Source: Lichtheimia corymbifera B2541 (Eukaryota; Mucoromycota; Mucoromycetes; Mucorales; Lichtheimiaceae). From it: a stretch of DNA of 64,000 bases. Shown here piece by piece: positions 44,746 to 55,072 of this stretch. The notes under the pieces were generated by a model, which saw only the letters and a program-made list of their open reading frames with translations, was not told the DNA's origin and did not search any database. Each line of letters starts with the position of its first letter. The stretch's first letter is position 1. A program made the translations under genes and the position numbers. The DNA lies in NCBI GenBank assembly GCA_000697475.1, contig JNEU01000919.1, forward strand, positions 1-64,000, given 5' to 3'.

Positions 44746-45025
44746 TCATAGAACAATATTGCTCGTCGGGTCGAGCGCACCTTGTGTGCAAGTTTCACGT
44801 TCGACGTGGCCATTCTCAGATTAAACCAATGTCATCACCAGCCTCGCCGAAAAGAAATTCAAGAGGCCGACCAGATATATATTGGCTTGCGGTGACATTG
44901 GGTGAATCTTTGGATGGCCACAACGATCGTGAAACTTGGACAGTATACGCTTTCGACACAACGAGCAACTTTGTTCTATGAAAGACCCCACGCTGAATTG
45001 TAAAATTCCGGATTACAAGTGCCTT
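44707..45025. repeat. Fold-back palindrome, short type, diverged copy
   Basis: Starts CTGTATCTCTAAACTTTAC and ends with the complement (TTGTAAAATTCC...). The centre (CACCAGCC...GGCTTGCGGTGAC) is more diverged than in 43686-43987. Sequence after it (45026-45200) matches 51700-51880. Confidence 0.7.
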
Positions 45026-45199
45026 TATGTTTTACATATGCTGTAAGCATGATGCTATATGAAAAAGAGGTCTTTGTTCATTGTCAATCGCCTCACTCAT
45101 ATTAGAGTAAAAGACACAGAAGGATTTACTTGTGTAACTAGTCAAGAGGGCAAAGTCGATCCTATTGGTGGAGCGTGCAAGATCGATGCACTTTTTCAA

Positions 45200-46698
45200 G
45201 TTGACTATGGTATAGTTAATACGCCAAAAGTGATTACTGTATGCAATGTACTTTGTTCGAAAGCATGTTTGTCTTTAGAATGAGTTCTCATTAAGGTTAC
45301 AGCATGGTATGTTAGTGTGCTCGAATGATGATTTTAGTGGACATCATCTGTTTGAGTTTATTATGTTTGTAATACCAGCATACGAGAAACCCCACTGGTT
45401 ATCATCTATTTGTATGTATATGATCTAGGAAGCTTTAACGAATGTAATAACAAGGCAAAGGAACAGAAGCATCCGATACGATAAGTAGTAAATGATTCAA
45501 CATCGCTTTCCAACCTTCAAATTTCTATATCTCCTCACAACCAAAAACCAACAAAGTGGCCCACATCTTCACATATGATTATACGCCAATTCCAATCTTC
45601 ATTCAATGTAAGCATTTATCAAGTAAATAATACAAGGGAAAAACAAATAGAAATAGAAAAAGGTATGTGTAATATACATAGAGTCTATTGCTGCCACCGT
45701 CTTCGCCCAGGATTCCAAATCAGTTGCTGGGTGATTTCAGAGTAATCCAAGATACCCCATGCCAGAAAACCGCCTTTTGTCAAAGATAGAAGCCTTCTCA
45801 ACAATACCATCCAATCCATCGTCATCCTCAGCAGTATCCACATGTCATGATCCATCCTTCCGACTGATGGCATTCCAGGATCCCCCATAACTGCCTTGAT
45901 TGCATCCACCCTTCCATAGCAATTGTAAGTTTAAAATGGTCACACGATTGCTGCTGCTCCCATCCAGATGTTGGTAATCTCCTGCTTGATCATCCTCTCT
46001 GTCGCAGCCCAATCAGGTTGTGATATAAACCATGCATTGCCGAGAAATGCTTGTGTTGATGCGTACTTGATGGTGGGTATAAACGGCAGTCTGAAATAGC
46101 ACGTTGTATGCTTCATTAAATGATCGTTATTGTCAATAATCAATAGGCTGATCCATCCACTTCCTTTTGTACCTTGATCGATGGGCGAACTGCAATACAA
46201 ATCCTCTGTAGCAGTGTGCTGTTGGACAATGATGCGTGTCGTAGGTAGATGAAGAGGTGATGATCATGTTTGTATCCCATGGCTGTTGTGTGATTGATGA
46301 AGCTGATCAACACGCTGTTCTAGTATCACTTGAGGAAGACGCATACTGGAACTGGTTGCTAGTCGTCACCAATCGTGAAACAGAAGCCGGGCCTGAATCT
46401 CCTTGGTTGTTCGTTGCAGAACGCGTAAAGAATGAGCGTCAGAGTTGCCATGTACGTGCTGTCATCGTTTGAGAATAGATCGTTGCGAGGAAGGTGCTGT
46501 GGATGTCAATGTGCAGTAGAAGGAAATGAGGTTGAAGAAGAAGAGTATGTAGACGTGAAAGAGAACGCCCCTAATTTTTACTCTGTCCCAACTTGCCATT
46601 TTCACTTGAAATTCCACCACCACCAAGTACCGCTTTGCTTCGGATTCACGTCTCTGCTTGTACTGCTTTGTTCGACGTGCATGCCAACACACTCACGA
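45200..46698. other. Spacer with decayed minus-strand remnants, upstream of array copy 5
   Basis: 45250-45680 is AT-rich and empty. 45685-46200 resembles 54030-54450 in order (CAAATCAGTTGCTGG/CAAATCAGCTGCTGG; AGATAGAAGCCTTCTCAACAA in both; CGATCCATCCTTCC-like). 46250-46560 matches 54600-54900 closely (GTTGCAGAACGCGTAAAGAA; GAGGAAGGTGCTGTGGATGTC). Shared ancestry of the two spacers is clear, coding function is not. Confidence 0.55.
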
Positions 46699-48865
46699 AT
46701 GATCACAGAAGATAACGTTTACTGGCACCGAGTATTGAAACCTTACATTGCCACATCTCGACTTGGTAATGACGGCGACCGAATTGCAGCAGCAACTGAG
46801 ACTATTCTGCAAACAGTGTTACAATTGGCCCAAGCCCTTAATGAACGTGCCAGACTTTTCTCCAACAGTGCCCAGTTTGATGCAGCTCTACGTGATGCAG
46901 CAGCTATAAGGACCATATTACCGTATTCAGGGCTTGGATACTTGACGACGGGAGACGTGCACTGTCAGCAAGGACGTTATGCAGCAGCTGTTGCCATGTA
47001 CGACCAAGGGCTTAAATCATTACCTGAATCAGATCCATATTATCATCAGCTTCAACAACAACGAGAGAAAGCAACAGCCGACAACAACAAACGCGTGGAC
47101 TTTATCAGCCAATTGCCATTGGACATTGTTGTCACCAACATTCTCCCCAGGGTGGTGCGCAAGTTCTATTCTTATTTACCATCTGAGTACCTTTATGTAT
47201 CACGTACATGGCAGCAACGTTTCTTGCATCAACCTAATGGATTGGAGTTTGACTTCGGCCAAGAGACGGATACCTTCAAGAGGGGTCATAATCAACTTGT
47301 CCGATTCGCACCCTTTGTTCAAAAGTTAAAAGGCAAAATGGTTGAGGATGCAGAGTTGGAAGATCTCTTTTCACGAGGACGTTTTTCCAAGCTCAAGAAC
47401 TTGAATATACGCTGTTAGTATCAGTATTATGGAGTATCTGGCATATTTGATGCGAATGATATGTATTTTAGGTAGTGCCTCCATTCTACGACATCCATTA
47501 GTCAATGGTCTTCGATTGATTGCTGATTCATTGACGCACTTGGCCATTCATCACAGCACTTGTATCCAGTTACGTGATATTCTGGAATCTTGCCCGAATC
47601 TTGTATCCTTGACAACAACGCGAGTGGATGCAGTTGTACCTATGTCACCATCATCACGCTATCCCAAACTGAAAAACCTAGCACTGTACTCGCCATCAAA
47701 CAACGATGTCGCCCATGATAATATGGTGGATGTCCTTGGTCGATTCCCTTCTCTATTATCACTTGAAGTTCTTCCAATGCCGGAATGTAGCATATTGCCT
47801 GTTTTACACGAGCATTGCCCTTACCTTCAGAGGGTCTATTTTGGCGTCAGGAACAATTTTATCGACAACACGGATGTTCAACCCAATCGAAAAGGCATCA
47901 GGTGGGCTTATCTTGGAGACGAGATCACCGACATCGAGTATGCCCAAGATGATTTGATCCAGTTCCTATATCATCACAGAAAGACATTGGAAACGATTGA
48001 CATTGGTATCCATATCGACGACTACGATCCTCTTTTGGAATTATCGCCCGATGGAGAAATCATCGATGAGAATAATCGCCGCAACCCGTTGGCAACATCG
48101 AATGGACAAGAAGAAGACCAGGATCAAGGAGATGATGGAGGATCTTTACAACCTGAGAACGATGCATTGGATTCTTCATTTACGCAACTCGCCACCCTTC
48201 GTTTTTCGAATTACGAGTTCAATTCTACAGAAGCCTTTATTAGATGGTTGGTACTGAAGGCACCCAATCTAAAAGCCATCCATCTTCCCGAGTCGCATCT
48301 TCATCCTCGTATCGCAGACGTCTTGTCCCAGTCAAAGTTTTCCAAGTTGGAGATCTTCCGTACAGCGATAGAAGAAAACATAGGCGTCAGGCAATTCTTG
48401 GAACATCATATTGGCCTCGGGGAACAATCAACACTCAAAGAAATGATCATGCGCGTGGATACGGATATGTCGGAAGTCCCATGGGTGCCCTTGATCTTCA
48501 AACTGAGGTACCTCAAGAGCTTGGAATTAAAAGCGGATGAGATATCCAGAGCTTGCATACCCGCTTGGGAAGAGATCCGTCAAGGCTGCCACGCTCTAGA
48601 AAAATTGACGCTGGGTATGGAGGGTTCCGAATTTTGTGAAGGCGTCCTAAAGCCTTTGTGCCACCTTCCGAACCTCAAATGGCTCAGACTTTCAGCAGGA
48701 GGACTATCCTCTACGGACCTGATATGCCTGCTGGCATTTCCAAGTCTACAAGAAGTCTCTTTTCGATACAGCATTTCAGATTTTGATTTCAATCTCTTGC
48801 GTACGCATTTACCAAAGGTTACGATGGATGAACAAGATCAAGTAGATGATGATGGTGTACTATAA
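46699..48865 (+). CDS. TPR/F-box/LRR protein, array copy 5
   Basis: Exon 1 46699-47413 (715 nt), exon 2 47472-48865; 58-nt intron with GTTAGT donor and TTTTAG acceptor; 702 residues. The start (MITEDNVYWHRVLKPY) is diverged in the first 25 residues. TPR-like pair (LNERARLFSNSAQFDAALRD; YAAAVAMYDQGLKSLPESD), F-box (ISQLPLDIVVTNILPRV, EYLYVSRTWQQRFLHQP), LRR exon with a longer acidic insertion before the last third (GQEEDQDQGDDGGSLQPEND), which makes it the longest spliced copy. The open frame extends to 46432 but has no family similarity there. AATAAA at 48882. Predicted SCF substrate receptor. Confidence 0.88.
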
Positions 48866-49227
48866 ACCTGATTGCCTGCAGAATAAAGACCTCTTTAATG
48901 CATATACCATACATTCCTTGACATGCCTCATTTCCTTGGTTGCAGAGTAAACAGTTTCCTTGATCTCCCCATGAATATCATCAACATATGTATTTGGTGG
49001 GTGGATATGTATGCTTTTTAATTGCTCAATGAAGGGAAAACAAACTTCTTGGATTACGTGTTATATTATTGTAAAAGAGTTGATACTGGAGGAATATGAG
49101 TGGATGATCAACATGTGTGTAACTAGCCATTAACCATTGTAGGTACAAACTCCTTTGACATCACTGCCTTTTTTCCTCTCCTTTGTTGCACCCAGACCTA
49201 CGCACACACTCACACACGACACGACGA
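48866..49227. other. Spacer between array copies 5 and 6
   Basis: AATAAA at 48882-48887 and the family leader (CCTTTGTTGCACCCAGACC ... ACACGACACGACGA) directly before 49228. Nothing else. Confidence 0.45.
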
Positions 49228-51327
49228 ATGACCGTGGAGGAGAACATTAACTGGTCCGAATTACTGAACAACCCCATTGTCACGGCTCAGCATGGTAATG
49301 ACGGCAGCCTGATTGCAGCAGCAACTGAGTCTCTACAGCAAGCAGCACACCAATTCGTCAAGGTGCTCAATGACCGTGCCCAACTTTTAGCCAACAGTGC
49401 TCAGTTTGATACAGCTTTACGTGATGCAGCAGCCATAATAGCCATATTACCAGGATCAGGGCCTGGATACTTGTGTATGGGGGACGTGTATTGTCAAAAA
49501 GGGCGTTATGCAGCAGCAATTTCCATATATGATCAAGGGCTTGAAGAAGTACCGGAATTGGATCCATATTATCAGCAACTACTACAACAACGCATCGCAG
49601 CAGAAACCAACAACGACAAACGCATCGATTTTATCTGCCGGTTGCCATTGGATGTCGTTGTGACCAATATTATACCAAGGGCGAGACTAATTGCTATTCT
49701 GAATCATCTTGCGAATACCTCTTTGTGTCACGTGCATGGCAGGAGCGTTTCTTGCAGCAGTCTAATGGATTGTACTTTGATTTCGGCCAAGAGGAGGACA
49801 CCCTTCAAGGCTGGTCATAATCAACTTGTTCGATTTGCACCTTATATTCAAAAGTTATCAGGCAGTGTGTTTGACGATGCAGAGTTGAAAGACCTCTTTT
49901 CTCGGGCGCGCTTTTCGAACCTTAAAGACCTGCGTATATGCTGTAAGTATGGATGGCCTTTTTTATTTGATATGGATTCGAATAACACTGTTCATTAGGT
50001 GATTCTACAACCCTTTGTCTTCCTTTGTTGAATGGTCTACCTTTGATTTCTGATTCATTGACGCACTTGGAAATTGTTGGGCTCACTACTCTTCCATTAC
50101 GTGATATCCTGGAATCGTATCCAAACCTTGTATCTCTGGCTACAGAGGATGTAGATATTGATATATCATCACTGCCAGTATCCCACCATCCTAAGATCAC
50201 GCACCTTTCACTCTACGACATACCAGGAGAACAACCCCCCCAGTCATGATGATGTGATTGATCTCCTCAGTCGGTTTCCTTCATTATTGTCATTCGGAAT
50301 ATCACCAACGCCTGACCCCAACATCTTGCCGATTCTACACGAGCATTGTCCTTATCTACAAGTCCTTCATTTCGGGTCCATAAGCAAACGATTAGACGCC
50401 GTTGATGTTCATCCACGGAGAAAAGGAATCAAATCGGCTCGTTTAGGAGGAGAGATTGGATACTTCATTACACAAAGTGGTCTGATTGAGTTCCTGCATT
50501 TGCACAGAGCTTCATTGGAAGAGATTGAAGTTTACGATGATATTAATGAAGATGATTCTCATTGGAGATTGGACAATGGGCGAGATGCACCACCACCACC
50601 ATCACCTTTACGCTCGAGATATGCCCCAACTCCTCAAGCTGAGGATTCATTCATGCAACTGGTCAGCATCGATTTTTCAAAGTCTGAATCATCTTTATCT
50701 CATGAATTCGTGTTATTGTTGATATCCAACGCTCCCAATCTCAAAGCTATCAATCTTCGCATCTCACATTTACGGCATGAAATCACAAACGCTATGATCA
50801 AGTTAAGGCATCTTTGTAAGCTAGAGATTACGCGGTGGCAATGGGGAGACTATAGCGACGACTATGAAGGCATCATTCAATTCTTGGAACATCATGTTGG
50901 ACTGGGGAACAAGTCAACGCTCAATGAAATCACAGTAACCACCAGAACGATTGCGTCGGAAGCAACATGGATACCTTTCATTGCCAAGCTACAATGTCTC
51001 ACGAAGCTGAAATTACTCGCTGACGTCATTCACGCAGACTTTTTACCTGTGATGGAAAAGATAGGCCGAGGATGCCCAGCTCTAGAAGAGTTAACTCTCG
51101 GTGTACGTGGTTGCAATATTGGTGATCGCATCATCGCCTCTCTTTGTCAACACTCGAATCTTAAATGTCTCAGGATTGGATCAACATCATTGAACCCTGG
51201 CAGTCTTATCCTCATCAACCTACTTCCCAGTTTAGAGAGTCTCTACCTTGAATGTAATATCCCAGATAGTGTAATGAAGATGTTGCGTGAGCATGTAAAC
51301 AAAGTTGTGATAAATAAACCGTGTTAA
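49228..51327 (+). pseudogene. TPR/F-box/LRR protein, array copy 6, three indels
   Basis: Exon 1 49228-49942 (715 nt), exon 2 49999-51327; 56-nt intron. N-terminus and TPR-like pair are normal (ENINWSELLNNPIVTAQHG; YAAAISIYDQGLEEVPELD) and the first half of the F-box is present (LPLDVVVTNIIPRA). A one-base loss near 49681 and a one-base gain near 49806 then shift about 41 codons. The conserved EYLFVSRAWQERFLQQ is still encoded, but in the wrong frame, and the frame returns at FKAGHNQLVRF. In exon 2 a C7 run near 50236 adds one base and stops the LRR frame early; the rest to 51327 is otherwise open and family-like (CPALEELTLGVRG). A gene on the way out, or one with errors in the C7 run. Confidence 0.8.
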
Positions 51328-51497
51328 ATGAGGTATGCATTTGAAAGCACCTTGTATAAAATCGCATTGCTTTTACGATAGCATCATCATCCCAAGCCCT
51401 TCTTGAGTTACTCCAGTTGAACGTTTGAGCTCCTGGTACTCGTTAATACAATCCATCGCGTAATTTCATGCACCCGAGCATCATATTTTCCATCCCC

Positions 51498-51530
51498 ACA
51501 AAAAAACAAAAACAAAAACAAAAACAAAAA
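51498..51530. repeat. (CAAAAA)n microsatellite
   Basis: About five ACAAAA-type units following an A-run. Confidence 0.9.
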
Positions 51531-51589
51531 GCACTATTCATCAATCATTTAACCGCTTACTGCGTGTGGTCAATGCATGACCTTAAGAT

Positions 51590-51890
51590 TGCCCACCTCT
51601 ATCGTGGACCTTGCACACATGGTGCTCTCGACCCCAACGAGCAAGTTTATTCTATGAAAAAGCCCACGTTTCATTGTAAAGTTTAGAGATACAGCTGACT
51701 TAATGTTTTACATATGCTGTAAGCGTGATGTTATATGATAGGTGGTCTTTGTTTATTGTCAATCGCCTCACTCATATTAAGGCCAAAGATGCAGAAGGAC
51801 GTCTTTGTATAACTAATCGAGAGGGCTAAGTCGATTCTATTGGTGGAGCACGCATGATGGATATTTTTCCTGTACACCTATGGTAAGGCC
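51590..51890. repeat. Partial fold-back repeat arm
   Basis: A tandem-repeat-like start (GATTGCCCACCTC), then CCCACGTTTCATTGTAAAGT and TACATATGCTGTAAGCGTGATG, followed by the same tail as 45026-45200 (CAATCGCCTCACTCATATTA, CTATTGGTGGAGC). Only one arm is present, so no hairpin. Confidence 0.7.
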
Positions 51891-52575
51891 CGCCTACGAC
51901 AGCCCGTATGGTATTTTGTTCATGTTAAGGGTGGCGTGGTTCATTGACGAAAAATGATCAGTGCATCCGAGTGTACTTTGTGTGAAAAGACGAGAGTGGC
52001 AATGCCGTTGTTTGTGTCCAATGTTCCTTAGCATCATCAAATACGTAATGTTGCAGTATGAGATAGCGCTCATGATCACAACATGCTGAAAATTGTCACA
52101 TAGGTAATCATGGATGTACGCTTATGTACTCGAATCACATTGTATCACTGCTCATTGCTTTTTGCAGCATAATAGATTCATCTTAAATAGATTCATCTTA
52201 AGATGAATCAAGCTTCTGTAACAAATAATATTGGTGGCCATCATTCTGAGCTTATTTATTTTTGTTAGCTAAGCGTTTGAGAAACTAATCTATCGGTTTG
52301 GGGTAGGAATCTTTAATAAATGTAACGCGGCAAAAGGGACAAGCGCATCTCGACTCTATGATATACATAATCCGTCCTCACCTCCCAACGTTGAATCTCC
52401 ATTTCATTCCCCTTGCCAAGCCATCGCTTTCAGCAGAACGCCCATACACTAAGCGGTTGTCATCCCCCAAGTATGTTCTTGACGAAGGCTTATGAGGGAG
52501 TCCTAACAATATTATACTACAGTCAACACCAGCATTAGACACCCACAATGCTCATTTTTAATAACATGTACCAAA
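51891..52575. other. Spacer, decayed copy of 21.6-22.2 kb
   Basis: Shared words with 21605-22100 (CGTATGG/CGTACGG, AAAAGACGAGAGTGGCAATGC versus AAAAGATGAGAGTGGTAACGG). Contains the 20-bp palindrome at 52190-52209. No gene seen. Confidence 0.45.
52190..52209. repeat. Perfect 20-bp palindrome
   Basis: GATTCATCTTAAGATGAATC, preceded by a direct copy of its left half (TAGATTCATCTTAA at 52173-52186 and 52188-52201). Confidence 0.9.
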
Positions 52576-53576
52576 CTAATACCTTGATCCTGGTGTAGCT
52601 TTACAATACGTTGTGCAGCGGTGTATCTGGTGGCGTACAACAAGATCTCGCAATCCACCTGCACGTGAACGAGTAGTTGTGGTAACATGCTCAATCATCA
52701 ACTGCTCTGTATCCATTCCAGTCCATAAAGGTACATAAACATATGGTGATCCCACGAGCTTGCAATTCCATGACCCAGAAGAGTTCACGTATCCCATTGA
52801 CTTGATTGCCAAATCCACGACAAAAAGTTCTTCTCTTGCCACAGAAAGTCCCAACATGTGCCTGAAATGGTTCGCAAAGCGTACTGGGTCACTCCATGGC
52901 TCTTGCGATTGCACAACCTCAAACATCTCAGGAGCACCAAATCGACGAAACATGCACAGTAGATCCAGGAACCGTGTCTTCTTGTATGCGTGGCTAGTGC
53001 GAATGACATGCGGGATAGCATAGGGTAAAATAGCCTGGCAAATATATCGTCGTCCACTAGAGCTGTCGGTGTGATATATCTCTTGCACAGGATGAATGAC
53101 ACCATGGATGGCATTTTTTCCAATATGTCCAGCGCAAAAAAAGATGAATGCACGCGATTTGCCGAATCGTCGATCACGTGGATGAGCAAACAGCATTTTG
53201 ATGTGCTCCTTGAGACTGTGACCTCACTCCTGTTGATCCCTGGATAACCTTGCCCAGTAGGAAATAGCCAAGGATATAGCAGCCCAATAACAAAATGCAC
53301 TAGTCGGTTGTTGATGTGCCCAATGTGAGATATTCTCCATTTGATCCTGAATATCCGATGCAGATGGAGCGACACCACCAGATTGTCATCCCACCCATAT
53401 GGTTGCATGTGGGACTTCACCTCTCGTAAAAAGAATCGTACCAAGTCCACTGTAACAAGTGGTGTGCTGTACTGTCGCAAAAGCGGATTAATCTCCTGTA
53501 ACGTAGACGACGCTCGTTGTACTCTTTCAGGTCGAATCACTGTTGCATTGATACACAAAGTATGAATATCACACAT
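52576..53576 (-). pseudogene. Helitron-like N-terminal (Rep-associated) domain remnant
   Basis: Two overlapping minus-strand frames make one domain: WLFPTGQGYPGINRSEV in the frame from 53576, then LKEHIKMLFAHPRDRRFG and AFIFFCAGHI, followed by LLCMFRRFGAPEMFEVVQSQ and PVRFANHFRHML in the frame from 53196. The pattern LFPtGxG...R...DrRF...FxFF...FGxPxxF matches the Helitron_like_N region of Helitron Rep/helicase proteins as I know it. One base is missing at the join (~53210-53230). No HUH nuclease motif or helicase part is present, so it is a fragment at most. It could also be another family sharing this N-domain. Confidence 0.5.
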
Positions 53577-55072
53577 AATGCTTTACTATCCCATCTCCCA
53601 GACTTACCGTCATCTCCTTGAAGTGAATACGTCAATCCCAAGGTACCATTCAGTGACCCATCAAAGTGGTAGTGTCCCATGGCTGCATTGTGGCGGCGAT
53701 GTGGTGAGCTTCAGCTGATAGAACATATCGGCTTGAGGGGTGACAAGCATGAGAGCTCACGGTAGTTCAAGCCTTCATTATCCTCAAGTACTGGGTCCGC
53801 GAACACGGGGAGTTGCCGTTATTGTGATTGAGCTCCCTTATGCAAGTTGCACAAAACAACTTGTAGTTCTTCTGTCGATATCGGAAATAAGCCCCATTGT
53901 TGGCAAGGAAGGTGATCAATGTCCACAGCCAACGGGATGAATGAAACACATAGGGCGTACCGGTACCATTATGTCGCCGTGCTCTTGGTTGCTGGTATCA
54001 CAAGCATCCTCATGCAGTGTTCCAAATCAGCTGCTGGATGATTTCAGTCGAGTAGCCCAAAGATTTCCCATGGATGTGATCCATCTTTTGTCCAAGATAG
54101 AAGCCTTCTCAACAAATCCATGCTGTCCATCATCATCATCATCATCATCATCGTCATCATCCTCAGCGGCATCCACCTGACACGATCCATCCTTCCTCAT
54201 GGCGACGACCCAGGATTCCTCATAACTGCGCTTGATCGTATCCATCCATAGCCATTGCAAGTCCAACATATTGATCGATGTAGTCGCTGTTGATGTGCTT
54301 CCTTTGCTACCCATAGGTTGATCAGTCTCTTGTTTCATCGTTTTCCAACGCATCCAATCAGGTGACCACATACCATGCGAATGCTTGTGTTGATGTGTAT
54401 ATGAGAATAGATATATGTGGTTGTCCGCCTTGTCAACCATCACGCTGTATGCTGATGCTCATTGTTAATCCTCACTGCTTGATCAATAGCCCCATCCATT
54501 CTTTCCTGTACCTTGTAAATAGGTCAATCATAATAGGGTTCCTTCGAGTAGCGTGCTGGTGGATGATGACAGGTATCTTAGGTCCATGAAGAGGTGGTAG
54601 TAATGACCGTATCCATGGCAGCTGTGTGATAGATAAAGCTGATCGACATGCTGCAGTGTCACTCAAGAAGAAACTTCCTGGAACTGCTTGCTCGTTGTCA
54701 CCAAGATGAAAAAGAACTCGAGCCTTAGTCTCCTTGCATGTCCGTTGCAGAACGCGTAAAGAACGAGTGCCAAAGTTGCAATGTACCCGCTGTCTACCCG
54801 CTGTCATCGTTTGAGAATAAATCGTTGTGAGGAAGGTGCTGTGGATGTCATTGTGTAGTCGAGGGAAATGCGGTTGAAGAAGAGTATGTAGACGCGAAAG
54901 AAAGGGCGCCGAATTTTATTCTGCACCAGCATGCCGTTTTTAGCTACCTACCTACGCGTTGCACGGCACCCACCCAGCCAATAATGCAAGAGGATTACTA
55001 TCCCTTGTGCCCTCGGCTTCACCTCTTTCCCTCTATTACGTGGTTGGATTCGGGGGCACACATACACTACAA
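53577..55072. other. Spacer upstream of array copy 7
   Basis: 53577-54020: nothing recognised. 54030-54900: diverged copy of 45685-46560, with an (ATC)n microsatellite at 54128-54163 that gives a poly-Asp artefact on the minus strand. The last 170 bases before 55073 do not show the full family leader. Confidence 0.45.

Noticed and set aside
54027..54443. 138-codon minus-strand ORF with a poly-Asp run
   Set aside because: The Asp run comes from an (ATC)n microsatellite, and the related spacer at 45.7-46.2 kb does not keep the frame.
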